A stretch of DNA of 6,370 bases from assembly GCA_964547795.1 (NCBI GenBank), contig CAZJPD010000044.1:1-6370 (forward strand). The letters are read 5' to 3'. The stretch's first letter is position 1; each line of letters begins with the position of its first letter. The stretch is from CAZJPD01 sp964547795. GTDB taxonomy: Bacteria; Pseudomonadota; Alphaproteobacteria; Rickettsiales; Midichloriaceae. Under the pieces are notes generated by a model. The model was not told the origin of the DNA and made no database searches. It saw only the letters and a list, made by a program, of their open reading frames with translations. Below, piece after piece: positions 1 to 5,569 of the stretch. A program made the position numbers and the translations under genes.

Positions 1-1
1 A

Positions 2-64
2 AGTGTAGCTAAAAGAAAAAAAGCAGGTGATTTACGGAAAAAAAAGATTACAAAAAATCAATAA
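2..64 (+). CDS. 3' end of an unidentified upstream gene (partial)
   Basis: An open frame runs from the window edge to TAA at 62-64, with a second in-frame TAA at 65-67. It gives 20 residues, SVAKRKKAGDLRKKKITKNQ, a strongly basic lysine/arginine-rich tail. The stop lies only 6 bases before the ATG of the MotE-like gene, the spacing expected for two genes of one operon. The tail is too short to assign a family. In flagellated alphaproteobacteria a small membrane protein (DUF6468 type) often precedes MotE, and this could be its relic, but that rests on recalled gene order only. A chance open frame of this length in A-rich DNA is also possible. Confidence 0.4.
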   Translation, partial: SVAKRKKAGDLRKKKITKNQ

Positions 65-70
65 TAAAGA

Positions 71-874
71 ATGCTTAGGTTATTACCATATTTATTAATA
101 CTTCTAGTATTTTTGTTTTTTTCAAAATTATTGAACATTATAGAAAATTATATGAGTATTTTAAATATACAAGAATCAAGTGCACAACTGAATAAACCTC
201 AGCCAGATACAAAAAATAAAACTCCTGACCTTACTAAAAACGATAAAATCAGTAAAATATCTGAAGGTGAAGATATAAATCGAATAAATTCACAATCTCT
301 TCTGCAGGAAAATTTTCAATTAGAATCTGAAAAAAAATTACTACAAGAACTAAGAAAAAGAAGAAAAGAAATTGAAGGTTATAGAGAAGAATTATTAACA
401 GATAAAGGAGCTTTAGACTCAGTAAAACAATACATTGATAATAGGTTAAAGCTATTGGAAAATGTGCAATACAAATTGAAACCCTATTTGCATGATTATA
501 ATCAGCAAGATAAGCAAGAAATTAAAAGACTAGTAAAAGTCTATGAAAGTATGCAACCTAAAGACGCAGCAAAAATTTTTGATGATTTACAGCTTGGAAT
601 ATTAATGGAGGTAGCAGTAAATATGAAAAAATCCAGCCTTGCATCAGTCCTTGCTAAAATGAAACCAGAAAAAGCCAGAGAGCTTACAATTAGATTAGCT
701 ACTAAAAGAAATGCCCATATATTTGACAACCAATACGAGATGAGAAAAAGGGGGAACTTAATTTTGTTCTTTAGTATGATAATGTATATTATGGAAAATC
801 ATTGTACTAAGAACATAATTTTCACAGAATCTAAAGTACTGCTCTACTTTTTGAAGGCTCTAGCTTTTCCTTGA
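71..874 (+). CDS. MotE-like membrane-anchored coiled-coil protein with MgtE-N-like domain
   Basis: The 267-residue product begins with one hydrophobic membrane anchor (residues about 4-24). A polar, low-complexity linker follows (about 35-75), then a charged coiled coil rich in E, K, L and R (about 78-132). A compact helical domain (about 150-213) contains MQPKDAAKIFDDL and MKPEKARELTIRLA, the paired 'M-x-P-x-x-A' helices typical of MotE and of the MgtE N-terminal domain. In flagellated alphaproteobacteria MotE is a periplasmic chaperone for the motor protein MotC. The role in a non-flagellated relative is unknown, perhaps an envelope scaffold. The ATG at 71 has only a weak AAAGA-like ribosome site, so coupling to the upstream stop at 62-64 is likely. 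Residues about 228-267 are hydrophobic, unlike the family, and overlap the convergent gene's 3' end. A G5 run at 750-754 may have moved the frame past an earlier stop. Confidence 0.65.
   Translation: MLRLLPYLLILLVFLFFSKLLNIIENYMSILNIQESSAQLNKPQPDTKNKTPDLTKNDKISKISEGEDINRINSQSLLQENFQLESEKKLLQELRKRRKEIEGYREELLTDKGALDSVKQYIDNRLKLLENVQYKLKPYLHDYNQQDKQEIKRLVKVYESMQPKDAAKIFDDLQLGILMEVAVNMKKSSLASVLAKMKPEKARELTIRLATKRNAHIFDNQYEMRKRGNLILFFSMIMYIMENHCTKNIIFTESKVLLYFLKALAFP
750..754 (+). other. G5 tract where the MotE-like frame may have shifted
   Basis: Five G residues follow an A-run (AAAAAGGGGG) at codon 227-228 of the MotE-like gene. With one G fewer the frame would end at TAA 759-761, just after ...MRKRGT; with one more it would end at TAG 772-774. 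In the present frame the protein runs on for about 39 hydrophobic residues into the neighbouring gene's 3' end. Whether the tract length really changed can only be decided by comparison with relatives. Confidence 0.35.
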
Positions 875-1019
875 TACCCTCTATTATCTTTTCCTTGCAA
901 TCTTGAGATCGTAATTTTGTGTCATCAACTTGTATTCCTCCAGTTGCATACCCAAGTTTGGTATAGGAAGTACTGTCATATAGTATTTGCGACAAGCTAT
1001 TTCCCCCTTTCCTCTCCAA
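831..1019 (-). CDS. C-terminal fragment of the split pentapeptide-repeat protein
   Basis: The frame is open from TTG 1019 to TAG 831-833. Its residues from about 5 onward, GGNSLSQILYDSTSYTKLGY and then IQVDDTKLRSQDCKEKIIEG, look like the real end of the large protein: soluble, charged and helical at the tail (EGIKEKLEPSKSRAVL). One extra G in the G5 run would join it in frame to the fourth fragment as ...GYWRGKGGNSLSQ. By contrast, the fourth fragment's own ending has the odd look of out-of-frame sequence. It is not an independent gene: there is no ribosome site and no start other than TTG. It overlaps the 3' end of the convergent MotE-like frame by 44 bases. Confidence 0.5.
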   Translation of the reverse strand: MERKGGNSLSQILYDSTSYTKLGYATGGIQVDDTKLRSQDCKEKIIEGIKEKLEPSKSRAVL

Positions 1020-2521
1020 TAACCTGTACTATATTCTCCTATTATGTTAGTGATACCCTCATCACTTAGATTTAATAATTTATGTTTACTACTTGGAGAT
1101 AACTCCTTAACTACTATAGGCAATATTTCGTCTCTAAGTAACATAGTAATTTTTCGTGTATCAGCTTGCCTAGATGCTGACATATCAGTACCAAATAATT
1201 TTTCTGCACCCTTTTCTCCTAGCCTTTTCGCTAAGTGATCCATTAATTGCTGTTCTTGACTAAACATCTTTCTGAAATCTGCTAAATCACCATTAACCAG
1301 CTTATTCAAGGCATTTTCAGGAAGATATATACCACTTGTTGCTATGCCTGCCATTGTGTATTTTGTTTGTGCATAGTATTTATTTCTTAATGTATTTACT
1401 AATGCATCACAATCAGGATGTTTTAGTTGTATTGTTGCTTCTGTTTGCTCAATTAAACTCTGATATAAAGCCTGCTTTTCCTCAGAGCTTAATTTTTTGC
1501 TAAAAACTTTAGATAGATGCTCCCTAATCAACATAAAGTCTTTACCATGATTGTTACCCTGACCAAATGGTTCTTTACCAATAGTATCTGCTATCAAATT
1601 TTTCATTATTTCGTATTGCAATACATACCCAAGATTTTCATTGGTTAATGTGTGAGATACATAGCTCTGATCTAGCAATAGTTGAAGCATGCTTTGCGGA
1701 TTAGCTACAAGATCAGCATAGTGTTTAAAAGCATCATTCTTAAAATCAAAATCCCCTAATTTAGCATAATTTGCTTCAAATAAACCATACACATAGTTTG
1801 CTATATAAGGGTCTAAAGTTTTTATATCAGCTTTAAGTTTTTCAGCTAGTTCATTGACATAGCTACTATATGGTTTATCACTTGCAATAACTAATTTACT
1901 CTCGGATACAAGCTTGGCAATTGCGGTAGTTGCTATTTTAGCCGTAATTACTTTTTCCCTTCCTTCATTCTGTGCATTGAGGATTTCTTCTAATTCTTGC
2001 TTAGCAAAAAGATTAGTTTCTGCATTTTTTAAACCTATAGTTTTTGTAAGTAACTCTTCATCGATTCTAACTCCCCTGAGATCAGTTCCATTTAATATCG
2101 TTCCATTCATAGAGGTAAAAGCAGAAAGGTCAGCATTCACTAATGGAAGATTAGACAAGTCCTTCTGGCTTAAATCTCCTTTTATCTTAGCACCATTAAA
2201 ATTTAATCTGGTTTTTAAATCAGGATTTTTATTTACAGCATTTGCTAGAGATTCCAAAGTATAAGCATCTATAGTTGCACCACTAAAATCTAATTCATGT
2301 ATGTTAATGTCTTCAAAACTTACATTGGTTAATACAGCATCTTTGAAATTAAAGGTATCCCTGTAAAACACAGCATTGTTGAAATTCGCATTAGAAAGTA
2401 TTACTCCTTCAAAGCTTGTTCCTCTTGCAAAGGTAGTCCCAATAAAAGACGTATCTTTTATTGCGGTTTTACTAAAATCCGAATTAGAAAAAACTTGCTT
2501 GAGCAAAGTTAAAACCATCAA
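884..2521 (-). CDS. Fourth fragment: pentapeptide repeats plus helical C-terminal region
   Basis: The open frame is 545 codons from TTG 2521 (ATG at 2518), without a ribosome site. The first 10 residues or so and the last 39 (from about residue 507) appear to be out of the ancestral frame. The true part starts at FSNSDFSKTAIKDTSFIG, continuing the A(D/N)LXX-like pentapeptide pattern: TSFIG TTFAR GTSFE GVILS NANFN NAVFY. A helical insert (about 84-106) is followed by more repeats (about 106-153, with LVNADLSAFTSMNGTILNGT). Such repeats fold as a right-handed quadrilateral beta-helix. About 350 residues of helical sequence of unknown function follow. After the G5 run at about 1005 the frame drifts into a Tyr/Arg/Lys-rich tail ending at 884, while the genuine C terminus continues in another frame to 831. 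Confidence 0.75.
   Translation of the reverse strand: MMVLTLLKQVFSNSDFSKTAIKDTSFIGTTFARGTSFEGVILSNANFNNAVFYRDTFNFKDAVLTNVSFEDINIHELDFSGATIDAYTLESLANAVNKNPDLKTRLNFNGAKIKGDLSQKDLSNLPLVNADLSAFTSMNGTILNGTDLRGVRIDEELLTKTIGLKNAETNLFAKQELEEILNAQNEGREKVITAKIATTAIAKLVSESKLVIASDKPYSSYVNELAEKLKADIKTLDPYIANYVYGLFEANYAKLGDFDFKNDAFKHYADLVANPQSMLQLLLDQSYVSHTLTNENLGYVLQYEIMKNLIADTIGKEPFGQGNNHGKDFMLIREHLSKVFSKKLSSEEKQALYQSLIEQTEATIQLKHPDCDALVNTLRNKYYAQTKYTMAGIATSGIYLPENALNKLVNGDLADFRKMFSQEQQLMDHLAKRLGEKGAEKLFGTDMSASRQADTRKITMLLRDEILPIVVKELSPSSKHKLLNLSDEGITNIIGEYSTGYWRGKGEIACRKYYMTVLPIPNLGMQLEEYKLMTQNYDLKIARKR
1003..1007 (-). other. G5 tract at frameshift 4 (-1)
   Basis: In the mRNA sense the sequence is GGA AAG GGG GAA ATA GCT TGT. 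With one more G it becomes AAG GGG GGA AAT AGC TTG TCG, translating as KGGNSLS and joining the fourth fragment to the last one. A one-base contraction of the G run is the likely cause. Confidence 0.6.
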
Positions 2522-2558
2522 TATTTATATTATTAAATCCTATATTTCCCAGATTAAT
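2063..2558 (-). repeat. Pentapeptide-repeat (beta-helix) domain coding region
   Basis: Repeating five-residue units with a central Phe, Leu or Ile and a small residue two positions before it run across the junction of the third and fourth fragments. Block 1 (about 2558-2267) reads GFNFA QASFS NSDFS KTAIK DTSFI GTTFA and so on. Block 2 (about 2206-2063) includes GAKIKGDLSQKDLSNLPLVN. The two are separated by a helical insert of about 22 residues (DAYTLESLANAVNKNP). The total is about 25 units, enough for roughly six beta-helix coils. Known pentapeptide proteins include DNA-mimicking gyrase inhibitors, but many have no known role, and the repeats alone do not give a function. Confidence 0.85.
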
Positions 2559-3818
2559 GCCTACCAGTGATTTTTGCTCTATAGCGTTCTTCAGCTCAGG
2601 TGTGCTATCACCTGCTTTTAGCACTTCAGTAAGGTTTTTTACCTCATTGCTTTCAGCATGAATATTTACTTTATTTTTTACTTCCATTGCTAATTCAATA
2701 GTTTGTGTTGGACGAGTAAAATATTGTAGTATAGGAAATTTAGTTATAAGTCCACTCATAGCCCATATAAAAGCAGCTGTAGCTACTTTGCCCCCGTCAG
2801 ATTGTAGATAAGTTGCAATGCCTTGTATTATGTTTGGAGTCATGATATTTGTCATTAATTCATCAATTCCAACTTCTCCAAGATATTGCACTTTTAAGTC
2901 CCTTAAAACAGGCACTTTTTCTGTAAGAAATTTAACAAAATTTCCTATATTTCCTCTTTCATTTTGTAACAACTCTTGAAAAGAACTATTACCTAAAAAT
3001 GCTCCAATCAATCTATAATAATCTTTATCCTGAGAATATTGCTCAACAGCATTTTTTAAAAATTGATTTTCATTTATAGCCTTATTCAGTTTCAAAATCA
3101 GCTCAGTATTTTCTTTCCCTAGTGCTTTATCCAATACTACCTTAATATTTGGGTCATCAATGACTTGATCGATAGAAGCTAACATAGTACTTAAATCATC
3201 AGTCTTGACCCCATTAAGTAAAGTGCTTAGGTTGTTGCTACCTAGCAAATGATCATGTTGTAAAGTAGCAGAAACCAAACTTTGAATATCTAAATCAATT
3301 GCACCCAAATAACTTTTGATATAAGTATCAGCTGGAGTATGTGAAATGACTTTGCTTATAGTATTTGCAATGGCTTGTGCATGCTCTTTTAAGTAACTTT
3401 TTAAGCCTTTATTATTCTTAGCCCATTCATTTGTTTCTATCATCATATCTAGGTACTTTTCTTTTTCCATTTTGTTATAAAAGGTAGCTAATTTTGCGGG
3501 ATCGCTCAATAAATGTGGAATCATACCTGTTAATACATTTATATCTTTATCATCAAGCTCATAACCTTCTTTCATATTTATCATAGGGTCTAACTGTCTG
3601 AACATAGCTGATACAAGTGCCTTATAAGCTTCTCCATTCTCTTGAAGGTATTGTTGTAAAGTCTTGTTTTCCCCAATTAATTGAAGTGCATTTTTAACTA
3701 ACCCACCATAATTGTAAGTATTTATATCATGAAGGATTTGCTTCGTTTTTTCAGGAGTTTTTACTAATTCTGTGATAATTTTTAATATTTCATTAGAGCA
3801 ACCAAGATCATTACACAA
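2484..3818 (-). CDS. Third fragment: helical repeat region and first pentapeptide repeats
   Basis: The frame is 444 codons from a TTG at 3818. The same frame is open further upstream to about 3885 (FSKKPQLASNVAIGIVNNVP...), so TTG is not a true start and no ribosome site supports it. The region is mostly alpha-helical, with recurrent units such as NKTLQQYLQENGEAYKALVS, NKGLKSYLKEHAQAIANTIS, NQFLKNAVEQ and NSSFQELLQN. A hydrophobic stretch (residues about 342-358, KVATAAFIWAMSGLI nearby) could be membrane-associated. From residue 421 the sequence turns into pentapeptide repeats (INLGNIGFNNINIDGFNFAQASF) and stops at TAA 2484-2486, in the middle of that domain. This abrupt end, continued in another frame, is the clearest evidence that the gene is split. 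Confidence 0.7.
   Translation of the reverse strand: MCNDLGCSNEILKIITELVKTPEKTKQILHDINTYNYGGLVKNALQLIGENKTLQQYLQENGEAYKALVSAMFRQLDPMINMKEGYELDDKDINVLTGMIPHLLSDPAKLATFYNKMEKEKYLDMMIETNEWAKNNKGLKSYLKEHAQAIANTISKVISHTPADTYIKSYLGAIDLDIQSLVSATLQHDHLLGSNNLSTLLNGVKTDDLSTMLASIDQVIDDPNIKVVLDKALGKENTELILKLNKAINENQFLKNAVEQYSQDKDYYRLIGAFLGNSSFQELLQNERGNIGNFVKFLTEKVPVLRDLKVQYLGEVGIDELMTNIMTPNIIQGIATYLQSDGGKVATAAFIWAMSGLITKFPILQYFTRPTQTIELAMEVKNKVNIHAESNEVKNLTEVLKAGDSTPELKNAIEQKSLVGINLGNIGFNNINIDGFNFAQASFF
2488..2493 (-). other. T6 tract at frameshift 3 (+1) inside the pentapeptide domain
   Basis: In the mRNA sense, GCA AGT TTT TTC TAA ends the third fragment. With T5 it would read GCA AGT TTT TCT AAT TCG GAT TTT, which translates as ASFSNSDF and restores the pentapeptide register exactly. 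A one-base expansion of the T run is therefore the simplest explanation of this break. Confidence 0.75.
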
Positions 3819-3910
3819 ATTCTTGAAAAAAGGAACATTGTTGACAATACCAATAGCAACATTACTGGCTAATTGTGGTTTTTTTGAAAAGTTTCTCTCA
3901 ATTCCTGATT
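2910..3910 (-). repeat. Degenerate tandem helical repeats in the large protein
   Basis: A loose unit of about 27 residues, N-x-x-h-x-x-h-h followed by a polar stretch, a hydrophobic helix and often a Pro, recurs. Units begin near 3910 (NQELRETF), 3839 (NVPFFKNL), 3668 (NKTLQQYL), 3413 (NKGLKSYL), 3068 (NQFLKNAV) and 2990 (NSSFQELL); KVPVLRDL near 2918 resembles NVPFFKNL. The first unit crosses a frameshift and is complete only when the frames are joined. This suggests an alpha-solenoid-like arm before the beta-helix. It was seen by eye only, and chance similarity of helical sequences is possible. Confidence 0.4.
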
Positions 3911-4474
3911 AGTGGCAATTGTATTCATTAAGTCTTCTGCCCACTGAAATAAGAATTTACTTCTTATCCCATGTATAATACCAACTATTTCATCAGGGTT
4001 TTTTAGCATTGTTAGTGCAATATCTAACAATTTATCATCAATACCAAAACTCTCCAGCATGTCATACATTGTTGTATGTGCTATTGATTCTAATATAGCA
4101 TCCAAATTTGCCGGAATATCTCTTTTTAACTTCTCAGTACATATATGTTCCACTGCTTCTTTTATTCCTTTTTCTTTTATACCTTGTAGCCAAGTTGGTA
4201 ATTCTGTTAAATCCTTATCCTTAATACCTAATTTACTTAGTACTTGCCTTACCTTAGCCTCTTTTTTAATATCCTTAAAATATTCTATCAAGTTCTTGCC
4301 CTGCTCTCTTAATACACCTCTCAAATTATCGCTTTTTCTTTCTTCTTGTTGAGCTACCACGTTTAAGATATTTTCAGTTAACCTCATGTAATCTGGAGCT
4401 TGATTTAAATATATTTCTATTGCTTGACGTGTAAGTTCTTCCTTAGTTTTCTCCACTACCTTTGTTTTGTTCAA
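3869..4474 (-). CDS. Second fragment of the split pentapeptide-repeat protein
   Basis: This 201-codon frame opens with TTG 4474, directly after an in-frame TAA, and has no usable Shine-Dalgarno site. It is therefore better read as a continuation of the upstream fragment than as a gene. The content is helical and charged: a Lys/Glu-rich start, DYMRLTENILNVVAQQEERK at about 28-47, and later NPDEIVGIIHGI and NQELRETF, which fit the helical repeats seen in the next fragment. The frame ends at TAG 3869-3871, three codons after a run of seven A residues. Shifting by -1 at that run continues the protein as KKPQLASNVAIGIVNNVPFF into the third fragment. No family is recognised. Confidence 0.6.
   Translation of the reverse strand: MNKTKVVEKTKEELTRQAIEIYLNQAPDYMRLTENILNVVAQQEERKSDNLRGVLREQGKNLIEYFKDIKKEAKVRQVLSKLGIKDKDLTELPTWLQGIKEKGIKEAVEHICTEKLKRDIPANLDAILESIAHTTMYDMLESFGIDDKLLDIALTMLKNPDEIVGIIHGIRSKFLFQWAEDLMNTIATNQELRETFQKNHN
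3878..3884 (-). other. A AAA AAC slippery heptamer at frameshift 2 (-1)
   Basis: In the zero frame of the second fragment the codons are TTT CAA AAA AAC CAC AAT TAG, so the heptamer A AAA AAC is positioned exactly as for -1 ribosomal slippage. A -1 shift leads into the frame of the third fragment (AAA CCA CAA TTA GCC AGT...). Equivalently, one A has been lost from an ancestral A8; the present run is A7 (3879-3885 on the plus strand as T). The downstream sequence shows only a weak 5-bp hairpin (TGTTG/CAACA), with no strong stimulatory structure, so mutation or transcriptional slippage is at least as likely as programmed frameshifting. Confidence 0.55.
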
Positions 4475-5510
4475 ACCTTACATAATCTTTTACATAAGCA
4501 TCTAAATATTCTTTTTCCTGTATATTCAATTTATATTGAGATTCTTCTTCTAAAAAAGGTTCAACTTTTTCTCTAATGCTTTCTATATTAGGATTTTCAC
4601 CAATTTCTGTTTTTAAAATAGAATATTCTTTCTCTAATGCCTTAGCATATTCTTCTTGCAGAATATATTGAGCAGTACTGAGCTTTAAATTCTCATATTT
4701 TGCCAAAAGCACATTTATGTCGCTTTCAGTCATGTTTAATTTTTTCAATTCATCTGCAAGTTGCGATCTAAGGATATTGGGCTTATTTTCAGGATTAGCA
4801 TTGGCAATACTGTTTTTTAAATTTTGCAGTGCTACACCTAAATCACGTTGATTTTTCCTTTCTAAAATAGCCCTTAGATCATCAATCTTTTTAACCTGTG
4901 ATTTTTCATATTTAACATAATCAGTAACAAAATTAGGATTAAAAGAATTTATGCCAAACTTAAAATAGTTGTTTACCAGCTCATTTTGCAGTACTTCCCT
5001 ACTGTCTTTATCATCTAGCATGTCTAATGCCGCATTAGTAGTATCTCTCAAAAGCCTCGTATTTTTATCATCTCCAGAGAGTGCTAAATTTTGAATCAAA
5101 CCCTTGACAATATCTTTATTTTCTCCAATTTTATCGAGCAAATATGTTTTTTCTACCAATAGCTTTTGCATCTCTGGCTCATTAATATGCTTCGCAACTT
5201 TAAATAAACTCCATGATATCGGTCTAAATGAAATTGGTTTAATTCCAAAAAGACGTAGTGGTGATGTTAAAGCTGCAAATGCAAATTTCGCCGTTTCTGC
5301 TACAGGCAGTAACCCTCCTACTAGCAATGCTAAAGGAGTCCCGGTGATTACTCTCATCAGGACAGGCATGGACAGAAAATCATCAAGAATTCTAAAAGTA
5401 TTAGTAGTCTTTAAAAAGATATCAAAACTTTTTGCATACCTTTCATACTTTTCAAACTTTCGTCTTCTTTCATCCATTACAACATCTACAATTTCCTGAT
5501 CTACGGGCAT
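4443..5510 (-). CDS. N-terminal fragment of the split pentapeptide-repeat protein
   Basis: This is the first fragment, 355 residues from ATG 5510 (358 if TTG 5519 is used). It is the only fragment with a convincing start: AGG lies 9 bases before the ATG and an in-frame TAA closes the frame upstream. A charged start (DERRRKFEKYERYAKSF) is followed by a hydrophobic, glycine-containing segment (about residues 48-82, with GTPLALLVGGLLPVA) that may insert in or lie on a membrane. The rest is helical and charged, with many Lys and Glu residues and coiled-coil character towards the end. The last residues before TAA 4443-4445 (about GSGEN) are probably out of the original frame. I recognise no family for this part. 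Expressed alone it would be a truncated protein lacking the beta-helix. Confidence 0.65.
   Translation of the reverse strand: MPVDQEIVDVVMDERRRKFEKYERYAKSFDIFLKTTNTFRILDDFLSMPVLMRVITGTPLALLVGGLLPVAETAKFAFAALTSPLRLFGIKPISFRPISWSLFKVAKHINEPEMQKLLVEKTYLLDKIGENKDIVKGLIQNLALSGDDKNTRLLRDTTNAALDMLDDKDSREVLQNELVNNYFKFGINSFNPNFVTDYVKYEKSQVKKIDDLRAILERKNQRDLGVALQNLKNSIANANPENKPNILRSQLADELKKLNMTESDINVLLAKYENLKLSTAQYILQEEYAKALEKEYSILKTEIGENPNIESIREKVEPFLEEESQYKLNIQEKEYLDAYVKDYVRFEQNKGSGEN
4447..4468 (-). other. Frameshift 1 interval (first to second fragment, +1)
   Basis: The step from the first to the second frame is +1, meaning the gene now has one base more than the ancestral frame needs. The change must lie between the TAA that opens the second frame and the TAA at 4443-4445. 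Short A runs in the mRNA sense (A4 at 4447-4450, A3 at 4461-4463, A4 at 4465-4468) are candidates. They would give ...GSGETKEELTRQ, ...EQNKVVEKTKEE or ...EQTKVVEKTKEE. The exact base cannot be fixed from this sequence. Confidence 0.55.
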
Positions 5511-5569
5511 AACACACAACCTATCTTACTTAATAACTAAATTGAGGTTAGCCTAAATTTTTACAAAGG
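5511..5569 (-). promoter_or_regulatory. Spacer between lptG and the large gene, with ribosome site
   Basis: On the minus strand the sequence AAGATAGG (AGG at 5520-5522) lies 9 bases before ATG 5510 and is a reasonable Shine-Dalgarno site, favouring ATG over TTG 5519. The spacer is A+T-rich and contains the direct repeat CTAAATT (plus strand 5537-5543 and 5553-5559). A TATTAA box around 5530-5540 could be a -10 element, but no matching -35 is evident. I see no hairpin strong enough to be a terminator, so read-through from lptG is plausible. Confidence 0.4.

Larger units (their letters stand above)
831..5510 (-). pseudogene. Giant pentapeptide-repeat protein gene, split by four frameshifts
   Basis: Five minus-strand frames join end to end into one gene of 4680 bases, about 1559 codons from ATG 5510 to TAG 831-833. 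Segments are roughly 5510-4460, 4460-3880, 3880-2490, 2490-1005 and 1005-831. The frame steps are +1, -1, +1, -1, net zero. At each junction the next frame is already open and continues the same protein character, while the old frame stops within a few codons to a few dozen codons. Architecture by reassembled residue: charged N terminus, hydrophobic segment (about 48-82), long helical region with degenerate repeats (about 130-970) including a second hydrophobic stretch (about 905-922), pentapeptide repeats (about 985-1150), then a helical C-terminal part. There is no signal peptide and no catalytic motif that I recognise; function is unknown. ATG 5510 is preferred over TTG 5519 because AGG at 5520-5522 sits 9 bases before it. 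Alternatives to a pseudogene are sequencing errors at homopolymers, or slippage-rescued expression. Confidence 0.8.

Noticed and set aside
541..729. Minus-strand open frame opposite the MotE-like domain
   Set aside because: The plus strand encodes the MgtE-N-like motif here; the reverse frame has no independent support.
779..792. Inverted repeat ATAAT-GTAT-ATTAT as a terminator between convergent genes
   Set aside because: The five-base all-A/T stem lacks a following T run and is expected by chance in this composition.
1044..1238. Plus-strand open frame opposite the fourth fragment
   Set aside because: It lies antisense to a convincing coding frame, has no ribosome site and no domain-like sequence; a shadow frame.
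1914..2264. Plus-strand open frame of 116 codons opposite the pentapeptide region
   Set aside because: The Ser/Phe/Val-rich sequence mirrors the repeat coding on the other strand; the pentapeptide reading is far better supported.
2516..2521. TTG/ATG at 2521/2518 as an independent gene start
   Set aside because: No Shine-Dalgarno site, and the first codons are out of the pentapeptide register; the frame is entered by an indel at the T6 run.
2376..2570. Plus-strand open frame across the third/fourth fragment junction
   Set aside because: Antisense to the pentapeptide repeats, with no start context or recognisable protein features.
3800..3868. Stimulatory RNA structure downstream of the A AAA AAC heptamer
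   Set aside because: Only a 5-bp stem with a 13-base loop is visible, so programmed frameshifting is not claimed from structure.
4059..4352. Plus-strand open frame opposite the second fragment
   Set aside because: Cys/Ser/Phe/Leu-rich composition typical of the reverse complement of a Lys/Glu-rich helical gene.
5104..5499. Plus-strand open frame of 131 codons opposite the N-terminal fragment
   Set aside because: No ribosome site, shadow-like composition, and a well-supported gene start on the other strand.
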